A stretch of DNA of 64,000 nucleotides from Paludibacter sp. GTDB taxonomy: Bacteria > Bacteroidota > Bacteroidia > Bacteroidales > Paludibacteraceae. The translations under genes and the position numbers were made by a program. The stretch covers positions 1-64,000 of the forward strand of contig JARKQF010000354.1 in assembly GCA_029973975.1 (NCBI GenBank), read 5' to 3'. Each line of letters opens with the position of its first letter. Position 1 is the stretch's first letter. Below the pieces are notes generated by a model that was not told the DNA's origin, ran no database searches, and saw nothing but the letters and a program-made list of their open reading frames with translations. Below are positions 1 through 9,221 of the stretch, piece after piece.

Positions 1-3000
1 GTCGTAATATGGAGAACCGATATCACCGAACTGCCAGATTTCACGGGGAACGTTAGTGCCATGTGCCCTGAACAGAGGAGAGAAAGCTCCGAACTGAAAC
101 CAGCGGGTATATAATTCTTTATATTCATCATCTTTTAATCCCTCCGGGTAGTTGCCTCCACGTTCGGTCACAAAAAAACCTCCGATATCAGATGTCCAGT
201 AAGGAATCCCTGAAACTGATAAATTCAGTCCCGCAGTAATTTGTTTATGCATATTTTCCCATGATGCCGGTACATCGCCCGACCAAACTGCTGTGGCATA
301 GCGTTGCTGAGAAGCAAAGGCGGAGCGGGTTAAAATAAAGACTCTTTTTTCATCATTTTCTTTTCTGAGTTTCTCGGATAAAAATTTAGAAAGCTCCAAC
401 GAATACACATTTAAATAACGATGAAAAGATCCCATATAAGTTTGGCCTGCAGATTTTGTTTTTTCTTCCTGTTTTCGTTGCGTGAAACCTTCTTTGAAAG
501 AAGGTTCCGTCGCATCCATCCACCACGCATTCACCCCTTTGTCATATAATCCGTCTTTCAGGTGTTTCCAGAAAATTTCCCTGGCCTGAGGGTTGTAGGT
601 GTCAAAAACTTTATATCCGGCCCAGGTGGGTTCATCAAACAAAGCTCCTGCCTGTTCCAGTTCCTTGTAAACAGCCGTTTGAGGTCCGAATCCCGGCCAA
701 ACAGAAATCATGTACTTCACATGATAGTTATTCTGTAGTTTCTCAATCTCTTCACGGGCGTTCGGAAAAGTCAGGGAATCAAAATCCAATGCGTTCCAAT
801 GTGATTTGTCGCCCCAATATTCCCAGTCCTGCACGATATTATCCAGTGGTATATTTCTTTTGCGGTATTCGCTTACAACCTGTTCAACCTCCTGAAAAGA
901 TTTGTATCTTTCCTTCGATTGCCAGAAACCAAATGCCCATTTGGCAAACATTGGAACATCACCGGTAAGTTTCCGGTAGCCTCTGACGACCTCATCCATA
1001 TTTTTTCCATACACAAAATAATAGTCAGAAGCATCGCCTACTTCAGAATTAAAAGCATAACCATCACTGTCATCTTTAAATGTAGTAGAAGAATAATTAT
1101 CCCAAAGCAATCCGTACCGGTTGGTCGATATGAGGAAAGGATTTACAATATCCATGTTCGCCTGTAAAAGCAATGCCGTTTTATTGCGATAATTCATAAC
1201 GCCATCCTGATATTGTCCCAGTCCGTACAGGGCTTCCTGACTGGTAGGAATGAAACGCTGTATGACATTGAAACATGATTCGCCGGCTACTTCCGTTCTT
1301 CTGAAGAGTCTTGCCTGTTTAGGCTTTTCCCGCAATAATACAGCTCCGGTAAAGGTTTCATAGAAAGAGAACGCGTTATCCTTTTTGTTATAGCAAACGG
1401 TAATTGAGTCAGTCGTAAATGTGTACCCGTGTTTATCTTTAATGATTTTAAAATCCGGATAAGCAGGTTTGTCTTCGTCTACAACCAGTCGTTTGGTAGT
1501 CAGGGCTTCATGTTCGGGGTGAGATAAAACACGCACAATGCAGGGAGAGTAAAATTCCAGATTATACTGCACTCCTTTAACACAAAAAGCAACACCTTTT
1601 GCAGTTCTTCTTATTTCTTCTTTTCGGTTCTTTTGATTATATATTGCATAATCCAATGCAATATTTTTGATCGATCCATCTCCGGAGAATTTATAAGATG
1701 CCTTACCCTGCCTGTAGGATATATTTTCTTTGAAAAGCTTCACTCTTGCCGTTTTCCACTCTTTGGTATTGTTCTTTTTAATTGAGGCAATAACTTCGAA
1801 AAGATGCTTCGGTTTTCTATCAGTTTGAGAAGTCAACAGAATATTCTGAAAGCCATCATCAAAATATTCAAAGCTTATGTATCCTTCATAATAATTATGA
1901 TCTAACTTATCACATGTCGTCTGATCAAGGTAAATACTGACTCCTTTTTTCAGATTATATTGTCCCTGTTCATCAACGCCCTCAATTTTAATGTCGGATG
2001 CGTTTAACTCAATTTTTTCTTCACTTATCTTTCGATTGATCTTCTTTAATTTGCTTTCGATATTTTTGAGTCTGGCATTGGCATCTGCATATTTTCCTTT
2101 GCCGATTAATAATGCAGCATCATCCATTTCTTTTTGAGAAAACAAAGAAGTTTCAAAGCCACAGGCCAGCAAGAATTTCCATTGTTTTTTTGCCATAAAC
2201 AACCGAAGAGGCAAATCAAGTCCTTTTTCATCAGGGGTTTCATTTTTAAACTGAGCTGCATATTTCAGCGTAGTTTTTAATTCCCGGTTTCCATTTTCTA
2301 TTGTAGGTTCAATTTCGTGTCCTTCTGTGTAATCACTCCAGGAAGCAATAAAAACCATATCCAGTTTATCTTTGCTCTCTAAGTTAAACTCCCACATTTT
2401 CCGGTAAGTTTCACCTTCGGCCCGTGGTATGTAAAAGAAATGAGATCTTCCCCAACCGGCACAGCCTCTGTTGTCCATTCCCGGCATTACAAATCCCGAT
2501 TTAATCCGGTAGCCGGACTCTTCATTATTCCAGATAAGGTCTCGAAACGGTTTCATAAATTCTATCACATCATCTTGTGTAGCATAATGATCCCAGGAGG
2601 GATAAAGGTCATCGATCGGTCTTACGCGTGCAGGTAGCCAGGCGGTAGGAACAGCACCTAATTTTTTCCATTGATCAATTTCTTTGCTCTCTGTAAGTGG
2701 GATATAAACATCGTTTTCCAGTTTTCCCCATTCAGCCCAGCGTCGCAAAGGCACAGGCGTTTTCATTGATTCCGGTATGTCGAGCTGACGATAAATCCAT
2801 TCATACTCTTCAGGCGTAGCACCCGGTCCGAACAAATAAAAAACAGGTTGTCCTTTCACAATCGGTGCTGTGGCAGCTGAGAAAACGCTATCGATAAGAT
2901 ATTGATAGCATTGTACATAATATGCGGTTTTCTTTTCCCGTGTATTAATCTCAGGCTGACGTTTGGTAATCCAGTCGTAGTACAACCATCCATCGCACCA

Positions 3001-3435
3001 ATTCACTCCAATCTCAAAATCATACTTTGCTGCGACATGCTGCATTGCTTTCAACAACACATCATTCTCATGTCCTGTAAATCCCCATTCAATGAAGAAA
3101 CCGTCTATCTTGGCTGTTTTTGCCGATAATATCTGATACTCTATGTAATCCGGATCCAAATTAGAATACATCCCAACCTGGGGATAAGCTACAGATGCAA
3201 TCTCATGTCGGCCGTTATCTGATATATTATCAGCATTATAGCAGAGTGTTTTTTTCCCTGTTTTTGACCGGCCGGTATCAGCATAATAAGCCCATCTGCC
3301 AAGCATACCATCATGTTCTCTGGTATATCGTACACCATGGTAATCAGCATAAACCTTCTTCCCGTTACCTGCATAAAGAGAAATTGATGCAAGCAAGAAC
3401 AGAGAGGATAACATTATGAGATCATTTCTTTTCAT
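1..3435 (-). CDS. GH71/99-like module fused to GH31 alpha-xylosidase-type glycosidase (3' end off window)
   Basis: The frame is open from an ATG at 3435 to the window edge (1145 codons visible, no stop seen). A signal peptide (MKRNDLIMLSSLFLLASISL) precedes about 600 residues paralogous to the adjacent upstream gene: a GH71/99-like barrel (PQVGMYSNLDPDYIEYQILS, then GFFIEWG) and a beta-rich region. From about residue 640 it becomes GH31: an N-terminal mutarotase-like region, then the barrel with the nucleophile in WWMDATEP (Asp974) and the acid/base in WSGDVPASWE (Asp1054). Both catalytic residues are present. The WMDATEP form is common in Bacteroidetes GH31 enzymes such as alpha-xylosidases, and the xylose genes in the same unit support that activity (inference). 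It is the last visible gene of the operon, 13 bp after its paralogue. Whether it ends in a sorting domain cannot be seen. Confidence 0.85.
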   Translation of the reverse strand, partial: MKRNDLIMLSSLFLLASISLYAGNGKKVYADYHGVRYTREHDGMLGRWAYYADTGRSKTGKKTLCYNADNISDNGRHEIASVAYPQVGMYSNLDPDYIEYQILSAKTAKIDGFFIEWGFTGHENDVLLKAMQHVAAKYDFEIGVNWCDGWLYYDWITKRQPEINTREKKTAYYVQCYQYLIDSVFSAATAPIVKGQPVFYLFGPGATPEEYEWIYRQLDIPESMKTPVPLRRWAEWGKLENDVYIPLTESKEIDQWKKLGAVPTAWLPARVRPIDDLYPSWDHYATQDDVIEFMKPFRDLIWNNEESGYRIKSGFVMPGMDNRGCAGWGRSHFFYIPRAEGETYRKMWEFNLESKDKLDMVFIASWSDYTEGHEIEPTIENGNRELKTTLKYAAQFKNETPDEKGLDLPLRLFMAKKQWKFLLACGFETSLFSQKEMDDAALLIGKGKYADANARLKNIESKLKKINRKISEEKIELNASDIKIEGVDEQGQYNLKKGVSIYLDQTTCDKLDHNYYEGYISFEYFDDGFQNILLTSQTDRKPKHLFEVIASIKKNNTKEWKTARVKLFKENISYRQGKASYKFSGDGSIKNIALDYAIYNQKNRKEEIRRTAKGVAFCVKGVQYNLEFYSPCIVRVLSHPEHEALTTKRLVVDEDKPAYPDFKIIKDKHGYTFTTDSITVCYNKKDNAFSFYETFTGAVLLREKPKQARLFRRTEVAGESCFNVIQRFIPTSQEALYGLGQYQDGVMNYRNKTALLLQANMDIVNPFLISTNRYGLLWDNYSSTTFKDDSDGYAFNSEVGDASDYYFVYGKNMDEVVRGYRKLTGDVPMFAKWAFGFWQSKERYKSFQEVEQVVSEYRKRNIPLDNIVQDWEYWGDKSHWNALDFDSLTFPNAREEIEKLQNNYHVKYMISVWPGFGPQTAVYKELEQAGALFDEPTWAGYKVFDTYNPQAREIFWKHLKDGLYDKGVNAWWMDATEPSFKEGFTQRKQEEKTKSAGQTYMGSFHRYLNVYSLELSKFLSEKLRKENDEKRVFILTRSAFASQQRYATAVWSGDVPASWENMHKQITAGLNLSVSGIPYWTSDIGGFFVTERGGNYPEGLKDDEYKELYTRWFQFGAFSPLFRAHGTNVPREIWQFGDIGSPYYD

Positions 3436-3448
3436 TTATCAAATTAAA

Positions 3449-5545
3449 TCAGTGAATAAATTTTGATGTTTGACGGAAACTTTCACCGGTAACAGATATA
3501 ATATAGACTCCACGTTGCCAGCCGGATATATCCACTTCTGTTTTACCATCGGAAAAATTACCGATGAATACTTTTTTCCCACTTGCAGTGAATATCTGCA
3601 ATATCGCATCCTGATATAGAGGTTGCTTCACATCAACACATAAATTATTTCCTTTAAGATAACTTGTTATTTTATACTTATCGCTGAACAGTGCAGATTC
3701 CGAGTTTGGATCATCAGGGGTAAAAACCGTGAATTCAAAACTTATATTCCTTATTTTTGAAGATTGAGAACCATCTCCGTAGAATGAAATGTCACTATCC
3801 AAGGGCTGACCACTGTATTTCACATTTTGCTTATACAAGCGAATTTTCGCATTAGTCCATTGCTTTAAGCCTTTATCTTTAATTTGCGCTACGAACTTGA
3901 ATACATCGTATGGTTGACGGTCGGTACCCGACACAATGTTTGTATTGCGCCCCCAGGTATCATCCCAGTATTCATAGGTCATATATCCTTCATAGTTTTT
4001 TGAGGCTAACTCATTTTTTAAGTTTTCATTTTGAATGGTAATACCTGTCCGGCTACCGGATAAAATATACTCATTATTTTCATTCTTTAATCCGGTAATT
4101 GTTATCTGCGTACTGTCAATTGTATATTTATCCTTTCTTATGCTGCTTTCAATACTAATAAAATCTTGTTTTACCTGTTGAACCAGCGTATTTGCTTCGA
4201 CATATTTTTTATTGCCTATTTTTTGTGCAATTTCATCCAGAATAAGTTCCTTTCCCTGAGGATTAACTCCGCATTGTTGAAAAAAGAGAAGCTTTTTCCT
4301 CAATAAGAATAACTCATAACTGAGATTGATTCCCGATTCATCATAATTAGCTTCTCCTTTAAATTGAGATGTATACTGCAAAGTAGTGTTTAATTCCCGG
4401 AAACCATTTTCGACAGTCGGCTCAATTTCATGCCCTTCAGTATAGTCACTCCAGGAAGCTATATAAACCACATCCAGATTATGCTTGTTTTGTACATTGT
4501 ACTCCCACATTTGCCTGTAAGTATTCCCATTTTCTCTGGGGATAATATACAGGGTTCCGGTAGAACTCCAACCAGCGCAACCGTAATTATTCATACCCGG
4601 AGCGACAAAACCTGCAGAAGGAGTGAATCCCATGGTCCAGACATCGTCGTTAAAGGCTTTCAGAAATTTGACGCAATCATCAGCAGTTGCATATTTGTTG
4701 AATCCGGGGTATATTGTTCCGGCGCTCCGTATCCGTTCCGGCATCCAGGGAGTTGGTACCACACGGTTGTTATTTATCCACGATCCGGCTTGTGTAACCG
4801 GAGATTTAGGAGTATATACGCCACTCACGAGCGAAGGACTCAGTGTAGTACGCATAATAACCTGAGGAAACTTATTCCCGGCTGTTACCGGATAATTTTC
4901 AGGATAATTATACGTGTGATTTCTGACCGTGCTGTATTCACTTTCCGTAAAACCGTCGTGAAATAAATAAAACAAGGGTTTCCCGTTTACAAGAGGAGCT
5001 GTAGGACCCGAAAAAACATTGTCGATGAGATATTGCATGCAGGATAGAAAGTACTGTAACTTCTCGGCTCTGGTACCCGGATACCAGCTTTTATTCATTA
5101 ACCAGCCGTCACAAATATTCACACCCACCTCAAAATTATATTTTCGGGCTACTTCCTGTATTTTTTGTAAAAGCGCATTAGATCCATGATCCATATATCC
5201 CCACTCAACAAAAAAACCGTCGATTCCAGCAGATTTTGCACTTAATATTTGATATTCAATATAATCCGGGTCGAACTGCGAATGCATTCCAACTAACGGA
5301 TAATTTGCAGCAGCAATTTCATGTTGACCGTTGGGTAAAACAATGTCCGGGTTATAAGTAATTTGTTTAATACCGGTAGCATTATTGGTTAACTGTGAAT
5401 AGTATTTCCATTCCCCGAATTCGCCATCATGAACCCTGGTTTTTCTTATTCCATGATAATCAGCATACACTTTCTTTTGGGAAAAAGTAAATGGATTGCT
5501 CAATATCAATAAAACTAACAATATTATCTGCTGTAATCCTCTCAT
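3449..5545 (-). CDS. GH71/99-like (DUF5010-like) secreted protein with T9SS tail
   Basis: 698 residues. A signal peptide (MRGLQQIILLVLLILSNPFT) is followed by a barrel-like domain of about 400 residues with YADYHGIRKTRVHDG, a DPDYIEYQILSAKSAGIDG segment and FVEWG. This pattern resembles GH71/GH99-like proteins and DUF5010. A helical linker (residues ~420-470) and a beta-sandwich region (~480-620) follow. The last ~70 residues form a T9SS sorting domain (ASGKKVFIGNF, then GWQRGVYIISV), so surface attachment or secretion is predicted. It is 16 bp downstream of the lipoprotein gene and 13 bp upstream of its GH31-fused paralogue. The catalytic activity is not established; it may be a glycosidase or a binding protein that partners the GH31. 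Confidence 0.75.
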   Translation of the reverse strand: MRGLQQIILLVLLILSNPFTFSQKKVYADYHGIRKTRVHDGEFGEWKYYSQLTNNATGIKQITYNPDIVLPNGQHEIAAANYPLVGMHSQFDPDYIEYQILSAKSAGIDGFFVEWGYMDHGSNALLQKIQEVARKYNFEVGVNICDGWLMNKSWYPGTRAEKLQYFLSCMQYLIDNVFSGPTAPLVNGKPLFYLFHDGFTESEYSTVRNHTYNYPENYPVTAGNKFPQVIMRTTLSPSLVSGVYTPKSPVTQAGSWINNNRVVPTPWMPERIRSAGTIYPGFNKYATADDCVKFLKAFNDDVWTMGFTPSAGFVAPGMNNYGCAGWSSTGTLYIIPRENGNTYRQMWEYNVQNKHNLDVVYIASWSDYTEGHEIEPTVENGFRELNTTLQYTSQFKGEANYDESGINLSYELFLLRKKLLFFQQCGVNPQGKELILDEIAQKIGNKKYVEANTLVQQVKQDFISIESSIRKDKYTIDSTQITITGLKNENNEYILSGSRTGITIQNENLKNELASKNYEGYMTYEYWDDTWGRNTNIVSGTDRQPYDVFKFVAQIKDKGLKQWTNAKIRLYKQNVKYSGQPLDSDISFYGDGSQSSKIRNISFEFTVFTPDDPNSESALFSDKYKITSYLKGNNLCVDVKQPLYQDAILQIFTASGKKVFIGNFSDGKTEVDISGWQRGVYIISVTGESFRQTSKFIH

Positions 5546-5561
5546 GTTCTTATTTTATCAT

Positions 5562-7100
5562 CTATTGTTTCGGAAATTTAATTGCAACTTTTATAATCCG
5601 GGCGGTTGGATTGATTTCTATTACTTTTTCATCAGAAAGAATTTTCATTATACCGACTCTTCCTCCTCCGGCAGCAGATGTACTTCCTGTTTTAAAGGCC
5701 AGTACATCTCCCACATTAAATGGATTGACATTGTTGGATACAATATTGGACGCCGGGATATCGCGAGCGATAGATGCTGCAGTAGCATTATCAAAATCAA
5801 ATCCATCTAATTTCAACAGTTTGGTTTGGTTTTTCACACTTAAATCCATAACTGTTTTGCCTCCTGATCCTAGGAACTCGTTACTTTTAGTCCCTGTTCC
5901 GCCGTCGATTGAATACATGCGCAACACAGCGCTGCCGCCAAACACATAGAATTTAAGGTCTACATTCGAAGCGTTTGCGTCATTTTCCAGCGCATAGTCA
6001 ACCGGGTAGGTTTTTAAATCTTTCAGGGATATTAAAGCGTATACACCCGGATATGCAGCCAACCCGTTAGATAGAATGTGACTGCCTACCGACAAGGAGG
6101 CAATGTACTGCATATTAACAATTGCAGTGATGCTTGTTTCAGTAACTTTATCAACATGGTCGGTGACAACAAATTTGATTTTTGAGGTTTCGTTTGTAAA
6201 TGTTACATTAGGAGTAATATTTAATTCAAGAGGTTTGTCGGGATAATTCAAGGTGTTCACGAGAATCTCGTTGGCTCCCTCAATACGATAGATCTTTACC
6301 TCTTTGATACCCCTGAGCGATTCCATTTTCACCTGAACAGGTTTCATCTCATTTTTATCGGCAAAAACAGTATCTTTTGTGAAAGTCACTGTTGGAGGAG
6401 CGGGAGTCATGTAGCGTACGGGTAAGGTTTCGATACGCACGTTATCATAAATGTCCGTAACTTTTACTTTGAAACCTTTATCTCCTTCCTTGTAATTTAT
6501 TTGCTGCTCAAAAGTGTAAGTTTTCTCATTTTCAGTAAAATCAATTGGAAAACCATATTGAAGCTGTCCCTTTTCCGAAACCAAGTACATAACAAGGTTT
6601 TTCAATCCGGCTTCAGAATTTACGGTAAATTTGGTTAACGGCATCGGACCTCCGATCAATTCGTCGTAAATAATTATCGCGGGATCAAAAGTTACTGTAG
6701 GAGGTTCTTTGATCTCAACCACTCCCAATGGAATTGTCCCGGTTGTTTTTCTGTCCAGTTTGTCAATTGCCTCGACTATAAAGGACTTATAGCCGGGGTT
6801 ATAATTTAGTTTTTCGGCCAGACTGTATGATTTTTCATTGAAAAATTCCGTGACGGTTTTGTACTCGATAATTTCTTCATTTGTTTCTATTTTCATCACA
6901 ACTTTTTTCAAACCGGCTTCCGATTGAATAACAGCAACAACCGGAAGATTGTCAGCTTTATTAAGATCTGCCTCTATGCTGTCAAATGCGAATTTCACAA
7001 CCGGCGTACTCAATGAAGGATCTATAATTTCTATCGGATCTTTACATCCTGCCATAAACAGCCCGATAGAGAGGAACAAAATATATAGGTTCTTATTCAT
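5562..7100 (-). CDS. Surface lipoprotein with tandem Ig-like repeats (SusE/SGBP-position)
   Basis: 512 residues from the preferred start at 7100. An in-frame ATG at 7118 would add six residues before the signal. The lipobox is LFMAGC (Cys19). Three repeats of about 100 residues each carry a similar core (VIQSEAGLKKVVMKI, VNSEAGLKNLVMYL, MESLRGIKEVKIY), suggesting stacked Ig-like domains. A distinct C-terminal domain of about 180 residues follows, rich in Gly/Asp and beta-prone. In SusCD loci this gene position usually encodes a surface glycan-binding protein, so binding of the xylose-containing glycan is inferred. I do not recognise a named family for the C-terminal domain. Confidence 0.7.
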   Translation of the reverse strand: MNKNLYILFLSIGLFMAGCKDPIEIIDPSLSTPVVKFAFDSIEADLNKADNLPVVAVIQSEAGLKKVVMKIETNEEIIEYKTVTEFFNEKSYSLAEKLNYNPGYKSFIVEAIDKLDRKTTGTIPLGVVEIKEPPTVTFDPAIIIYDELIGGPMPLTKFTVNSEAGLKNLVMYLVSEKGQLQYGFPIDFTENEKTYTFEQQINYKEGDKGFKVKVTDIYDNVRIETLPVRYMTPAPPTVTFTKDTVFADKNEMKPVQVKMESLRGIKEVKIYRIEGANEILVNTLNYPDKPLELNITPNVTFTNETSKIKFVVTDHVDKVTETSITAIVNMQYIASLSVGSHILSNGLAAYPGVYALISLKDLKTYPVDYALENDANASNVDLKFYVFGGSAVLRMYSIDGGTGTKSNEFLGSGGKTVMDLSVKNQTKLLKLDGFDFDNATAASIARDIPASNIVSNNVNPFNVGDVLAFKTGSTSAAGGGRVGIMKILSDEKVIEINPTARIIKVAIKFPKQ

Positions 7101-7130
7101 AACATTCTTTTTTATCAAAGTTTCACTTAA

Positions 7131-7742
7131 TTACCTCTTATAATAGCAGAAAGCATCAAAAACATGAATTACGCCATTAAGGGGCATAATATTACTTGTA
7201 ACCGCCAGTCTCATGTAGGAGCTGCCATTGCTTCCGGTGTCGTTTACCACGACTTTTCCTGCATCTGCTTGCCATGGGTTTTTTCTCGTCAGCATGGTCA
7301 TCAATCCTTCTTCTCCCTTTAGCAGTGTTAAAACGTACATCGGTTCCACTTTTAGTTGGTGATAAGAGCTGTACTCTCCATCGACCAGATGATACAGTAA
7401 TAGCTTTTTAACTGAAGCTTTATCACATTCAGTAATATCAGTAGCACCCGGAAACCGGTCTTGCATATAACTTTTCATTGCCACATTCGTAAGCGCCAGG
7501 AATGTATATTTTTTCTCCGTTTGGGTGAAATATGCTTTCATATCAGTATACTCTATTGCGCTCATAAATATTGAGAACAAATCCGTACGGGTTTCAAAAT
7601 ACTCCCATGCGGTCATGTTAACATGCGGGTCGAGTACCGAACTTTCGTATTCGTAGTCTCTTTGCAATTCCAGAAAACATCCGGTCATTGTCAGGCCAAT
7701 AATAATGGTCAGTAAAACTTGTTTTATAAATGTCTTATACAT
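7131..7742 (-). CDS. Fasciclin-domain lipoprotein
   Basis: 203 residues with lipobox MTGC (Cys22). The mature part matches a fasciclin (FAS1) domain: YTFLALTNVAM (the usual 'tvFaPtN.Af' segment), LLYHLVDGEY (the usual 'lL.yHiv.g') and a terminal NGVIHVFDAF (the usual 'NGviHvid'). FAS1 lipoproteins often accompany SusCD pairs, and an analogous one lies after SusD in the second locus (51397-52872). The role is probably surface glycan binding or scaffolding. It lies between SusD and the Ig-repeat lipoprotein, 20 bp after SusD. Confidence 0.75.
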   Translation of the reverse strand: MYKTFIKQVLLTIIIGLTMTGCFLELQRDYEYESSVLDPHVNMTAWEYFETRTDLFSIFMSAIEYTDMKAYFTQTEKKYTFLALTNVAMKSYMQDRFPGATDITECDKASVKKLLLYHLVDGEYSSYHQLKVEPMYVLTLLKGEEGLMTMLTRKNPWQADAGKVVVNDTGSNGSSYMRLAVTSNIMPLNGVIHVFDAFCYYKR

Positions 7743-7762
7743 AATCTATTAGTTTGTGCGGG

Positions 7763-9214
7763 TTAATTACTGTAATATGAATTTTGCACTAATTTCGGAT
7801 TTTCGTAGATATGTGAAAAGTGAATCGGAAATAACTCGTTTCCGTCCTGTTCCATTCCGTTAATTGGTTTCATTGTTTCTTTCCAGCGGTTACTTCTCAG
7901 CAAGTCGAACCAGCGGCGGCCTTCGCCAACCAATTCTATTTGCCGTTCATCAAGAATGAAATTTATTATATCTTCCTCAGAACCAAAATCCATCGAGGTG
8001 GGAGTCGGTAATCCGGCTCTGTCTCTTACTTTCTTCACAAGATCCAGCGCTTCTTCCCATTTCCCCATGTATACTCTTGCTTCAGCCTGCAACAGGAGCA
8101 TGTCGGAGTAACGATAAACCGGATAAGCCACCTGGCAAGTTTTATTCAATGTAGTGCTGATGGTACCTCCGATAAATTTATTTAACTCCCATCCGTTTTG
8201 ATAATTCTGGGTGATCAGATTTTTACGTTTATCAGTGTCATCTAGTTTAGATAGAAACGCGTTTGATAATACACACGCTCTGTTTCCGGCTCCGGTAAAC
8301 CACTGGTACATATAGCTGTATCCATTAGCACCAACTTCATCCATATTGAAATGAATCAGGAAAATCAATTCTTTGGTGGTATATTCATCATTCTCGGGCG
8401 TGTTATCAGAGGCTTTCCCGTTTAATTCCTCAACAAACACTTTTCTCCAGGTAGCAATATCAGGATCGAAGCCAACAAAAACCGTGGTATTGTTATTCAC
8501 CTTATAATTGCTGATTTTTGAGATGGTCTGGTCAGCCATATTGTAATCTTCCAGCCACATATATACATCGGCCATAATTGCCCATACGCCACAGATGGAA
8601 ATACGTTTTCTTTCCAGGTTCTTAACTCTGTCCATCAGATTTTCAGCTTTCTTTAAATCTTCCAGAATGATGTTATACAGAATATAGTTTTTATCTGTAC
8701 GCTCTTTATATATTGCATCGCTGAACTTTTCATTAGGTTCTGTAAAAAGAGGAACATCTCCCCAAACTCTCACAGCATAAAAATACCCTAAAGCACGCAT
8801 AGCATAAGCTTGTCCCAGAAAATCGTTACGTTCAGCGATAGAAGGCATGTCGATACCCGGTAAATACTTGATTGCCAGATTTGCCTGGTTAATCATTTTA
8901 TACAAATCTGTCCATTGGGTTGATGGATGGTCAGTTGTCATCAGATTTTTAATGATGCGTTCCTGATTGGTAGCAGAAGGAGCGCCGGGCGATACATTAT
9001 CAGATCTGAATTCTCCCCAATAGAAATAATTTTCCCGCATTGTCTGGCGGAACAGGCCATATATTTCATTTATTCCGGCTTTCGCATCACGGGATGTTTT
9101 CCACATGTTTTTAGCAGGAATCTCACTAACAGGTTCTTCATCTAAAAAAGAGCTACACGAAATAAAAGAGCCGATTAGCAAATAAACACCTAATGATAGA
9201 ATTATTTTTTTCAT
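7763..9214 (-). CDS. SusD/RagB-family nutrient-binding lipoprotein
   Basis: 483 residues with lipobox FISC (Cys20). Family hallmarks are visible: an N-terminal SSFLDEEPVSEIP, TPR-like helices (FLGQAYAMRALGYFYAVRVW), LLLQAEARVYMGKWEEAL, and a C-terminal DERQIELVGEGRRWFDLLR. SusD proteins cap the SusC channel at the cell surface and deliver oligosaccharide to it. It starts 7 bp after the SusC stop, as is typical for the pair. Its substrate is inferred from the xylose genes in the same unit. Confidence 0.95.
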   Translation of the reverse strand: MKKIILSLGVYLLIGSFISCSSFLDEEPVSEIPAKNMWKTSRDAKAGINEIYGLFRQTMRENYFYWGEFRSDNVSPGAPSATNQERIIKNLMTTDHPSTQWTDLYKMINQANLAIKYLPGIDMPSIAERNDFLGQAYAMRALGYFYAVRVWGDVPLFTEPNEKFSDAIYKERTDKNYILYNIILEDLKKAENLMDRVKNLERKRISICGVWAIMADVYMWLEDYNMADQTISKISNYKVNNNTTVFVGFDPDIATWRKVFVEELNGKASDNTPENDEYTTKELIFLIHFNMDEVGANGYSYMYQWFTGAGNRACVLSNAFLSKLDDTDKRKNLITQNYQNGWELNKFIGGTISTTLNKTCQVAYPVYRYSDMLLLQAEARVYMGKWEEALDLVKKVRDRAGLPTPTSMDFGSEEDIINFILDERQIELVGEGRRWFDLLRSNRWKETMKPINGMEQDGNELFPIHFSHIYENPKLVQNSYYSN

Positions 9215-9221
9215 ACTTCAA

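Noticed and set aside
4430-4966. 178-codon plus-strand ORF
   Set aside because: It is antisense to the GH71/99-like gene, which has a signal peptide and a sorting tail. The plus-strand translation has no domain or signal features.
5491-5949. 152-codon plus-strand ORF
   Set aside because: It lies opposite the Ig-repeat lipoprotein and the start of the GH71/99-like gene. Its low-complexity hydrophobic composition is typical of an antisense shadow.
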